DNA of 64,000 bases from positions 186,001 through 250,000 of the forward strand of contig MU404109.1 in NCBI GenBank assembly GCA_022695795.1, given 5' to 3'. The notes under the pieces were generated by a model. The model searched no databases and was not told where the DNA came from. It saw only the letters and a list, made by a program, of their open reading frames with translations. Of the stretch, positions 63,874 to 64,000 are shown in pieces. Both the position numbers and the translations under genes were made by a program. Positions within the stretch are counted from its first letter, which is position 1, and each line of letters begins with the position of its first letter. The stretch is from Biscogniauxia marginata. Its lineage: Eukaryota > Ascomycota > Sordariomycetes > Xylariales > Xylariaceae.

Positions 63874-64000
63874 ATGGACTCACTCTCGCAGGCGAGAGCC
63901 CGAGAACTAGTACAGGAGATTGCTGCAGAGAATGGTTACCTGAGTGACGATGTTTTGGAGACTTTGCTACCAAGAGCGAGGAGAGATGTGGATGCAATGA
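63874..64000 (+). CDS. Start of an unidentified protein gene, cut by window edge
   Basis: The ATG at 63874 opens 42 codons without a stop to the window end, beginning MDSLSQARARELVQEIA and continuing with an acidic/basic helical pattern (LSDDVLETLLPRARRDV). There is no signal peptide. The upstream TATA-like box and pyrimidine-rich leader are typical for a fungal promoter. I do not recognise the family from this fragment. Confidence 0.6.
   Translation, partial: MDSLSQARARELVQEIAAENGYLSDDVLETLLPRARRDVDAM

Overview
The window is nuclear DNA of a filamentous ascomycete (Pezizomycotina). Genes carry several 50-110 base GT-AG introns with CTAAC-type branch sites, the encoded families are typical of filamentous fungi, and a 46.7 kb block of LTR retrotransposons is saturated with the C-to-T/G-to-A transitions of repeat-induced point mutation (RIP).

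Left part (1-15.8 kb): three spliced genes look intact. A secreted PI-PLC-like phosphodiesterase (831-1866, +) is followed by a secreted/membrane DOMON plus cytochrome b561 protein (3129-4783, +). That gene lies tail-to-tail with an ascomycete laccase (5253-7392, -) that keeps all copper ligands. Roughly 3.4 kb without a recognisable gene follows, then a broken gene for a Ser/Thr-rich secreted surface protein (10847-11973, +). From there to 15.8 kb there are only gene relics, AT-rich sequence and an (AGT)17(GGT)7 microsatellite.

Middle part (15801-62477): one nested retrotransposon island, bounded by the 5-base target duplication TTATC at 15796-15800 and 62478-62482. All recognisable pieces are Ty3/gypsy chromoviruses (gag zinc knuckle, protease, reverse transcriptase, RNase H, integrase, chromodomain) in both orientations. 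I resolve one complete minus-strand copy (17460-25075, TSD GGAAC), one complete plus-strand copy (51056-58973, TSD TTAGT), a solo LTR inside the latter (56400-56756, TSD TAAAA), and many fragments. No open frame in the island exceeds 83 codons. Two elements pair LTRs with unlike U3 sequences and unlike flanks, which suggests recombination deletions between nested relatives.

The most interesting feature is a second gene, antisense to pol, in the space between the chromodomain and the 3' LTR of the copies. The best preserved copy (18005-18634) is one continuous frame with a Zn(II)2Cys6-like cysteine pattern, a charged helical region and a conserved C-terminus, interrupted only by TAA/TAG codons of the RIP type. 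The elements also show a short LTR/primer-site complementarity that predicts self-priming as in the Tf1/sushi group.

Right part (62483-64000): about 1.4 kb without a recognised gene, then the first 42 codons of a gene starting at 63874 that runs off the window.
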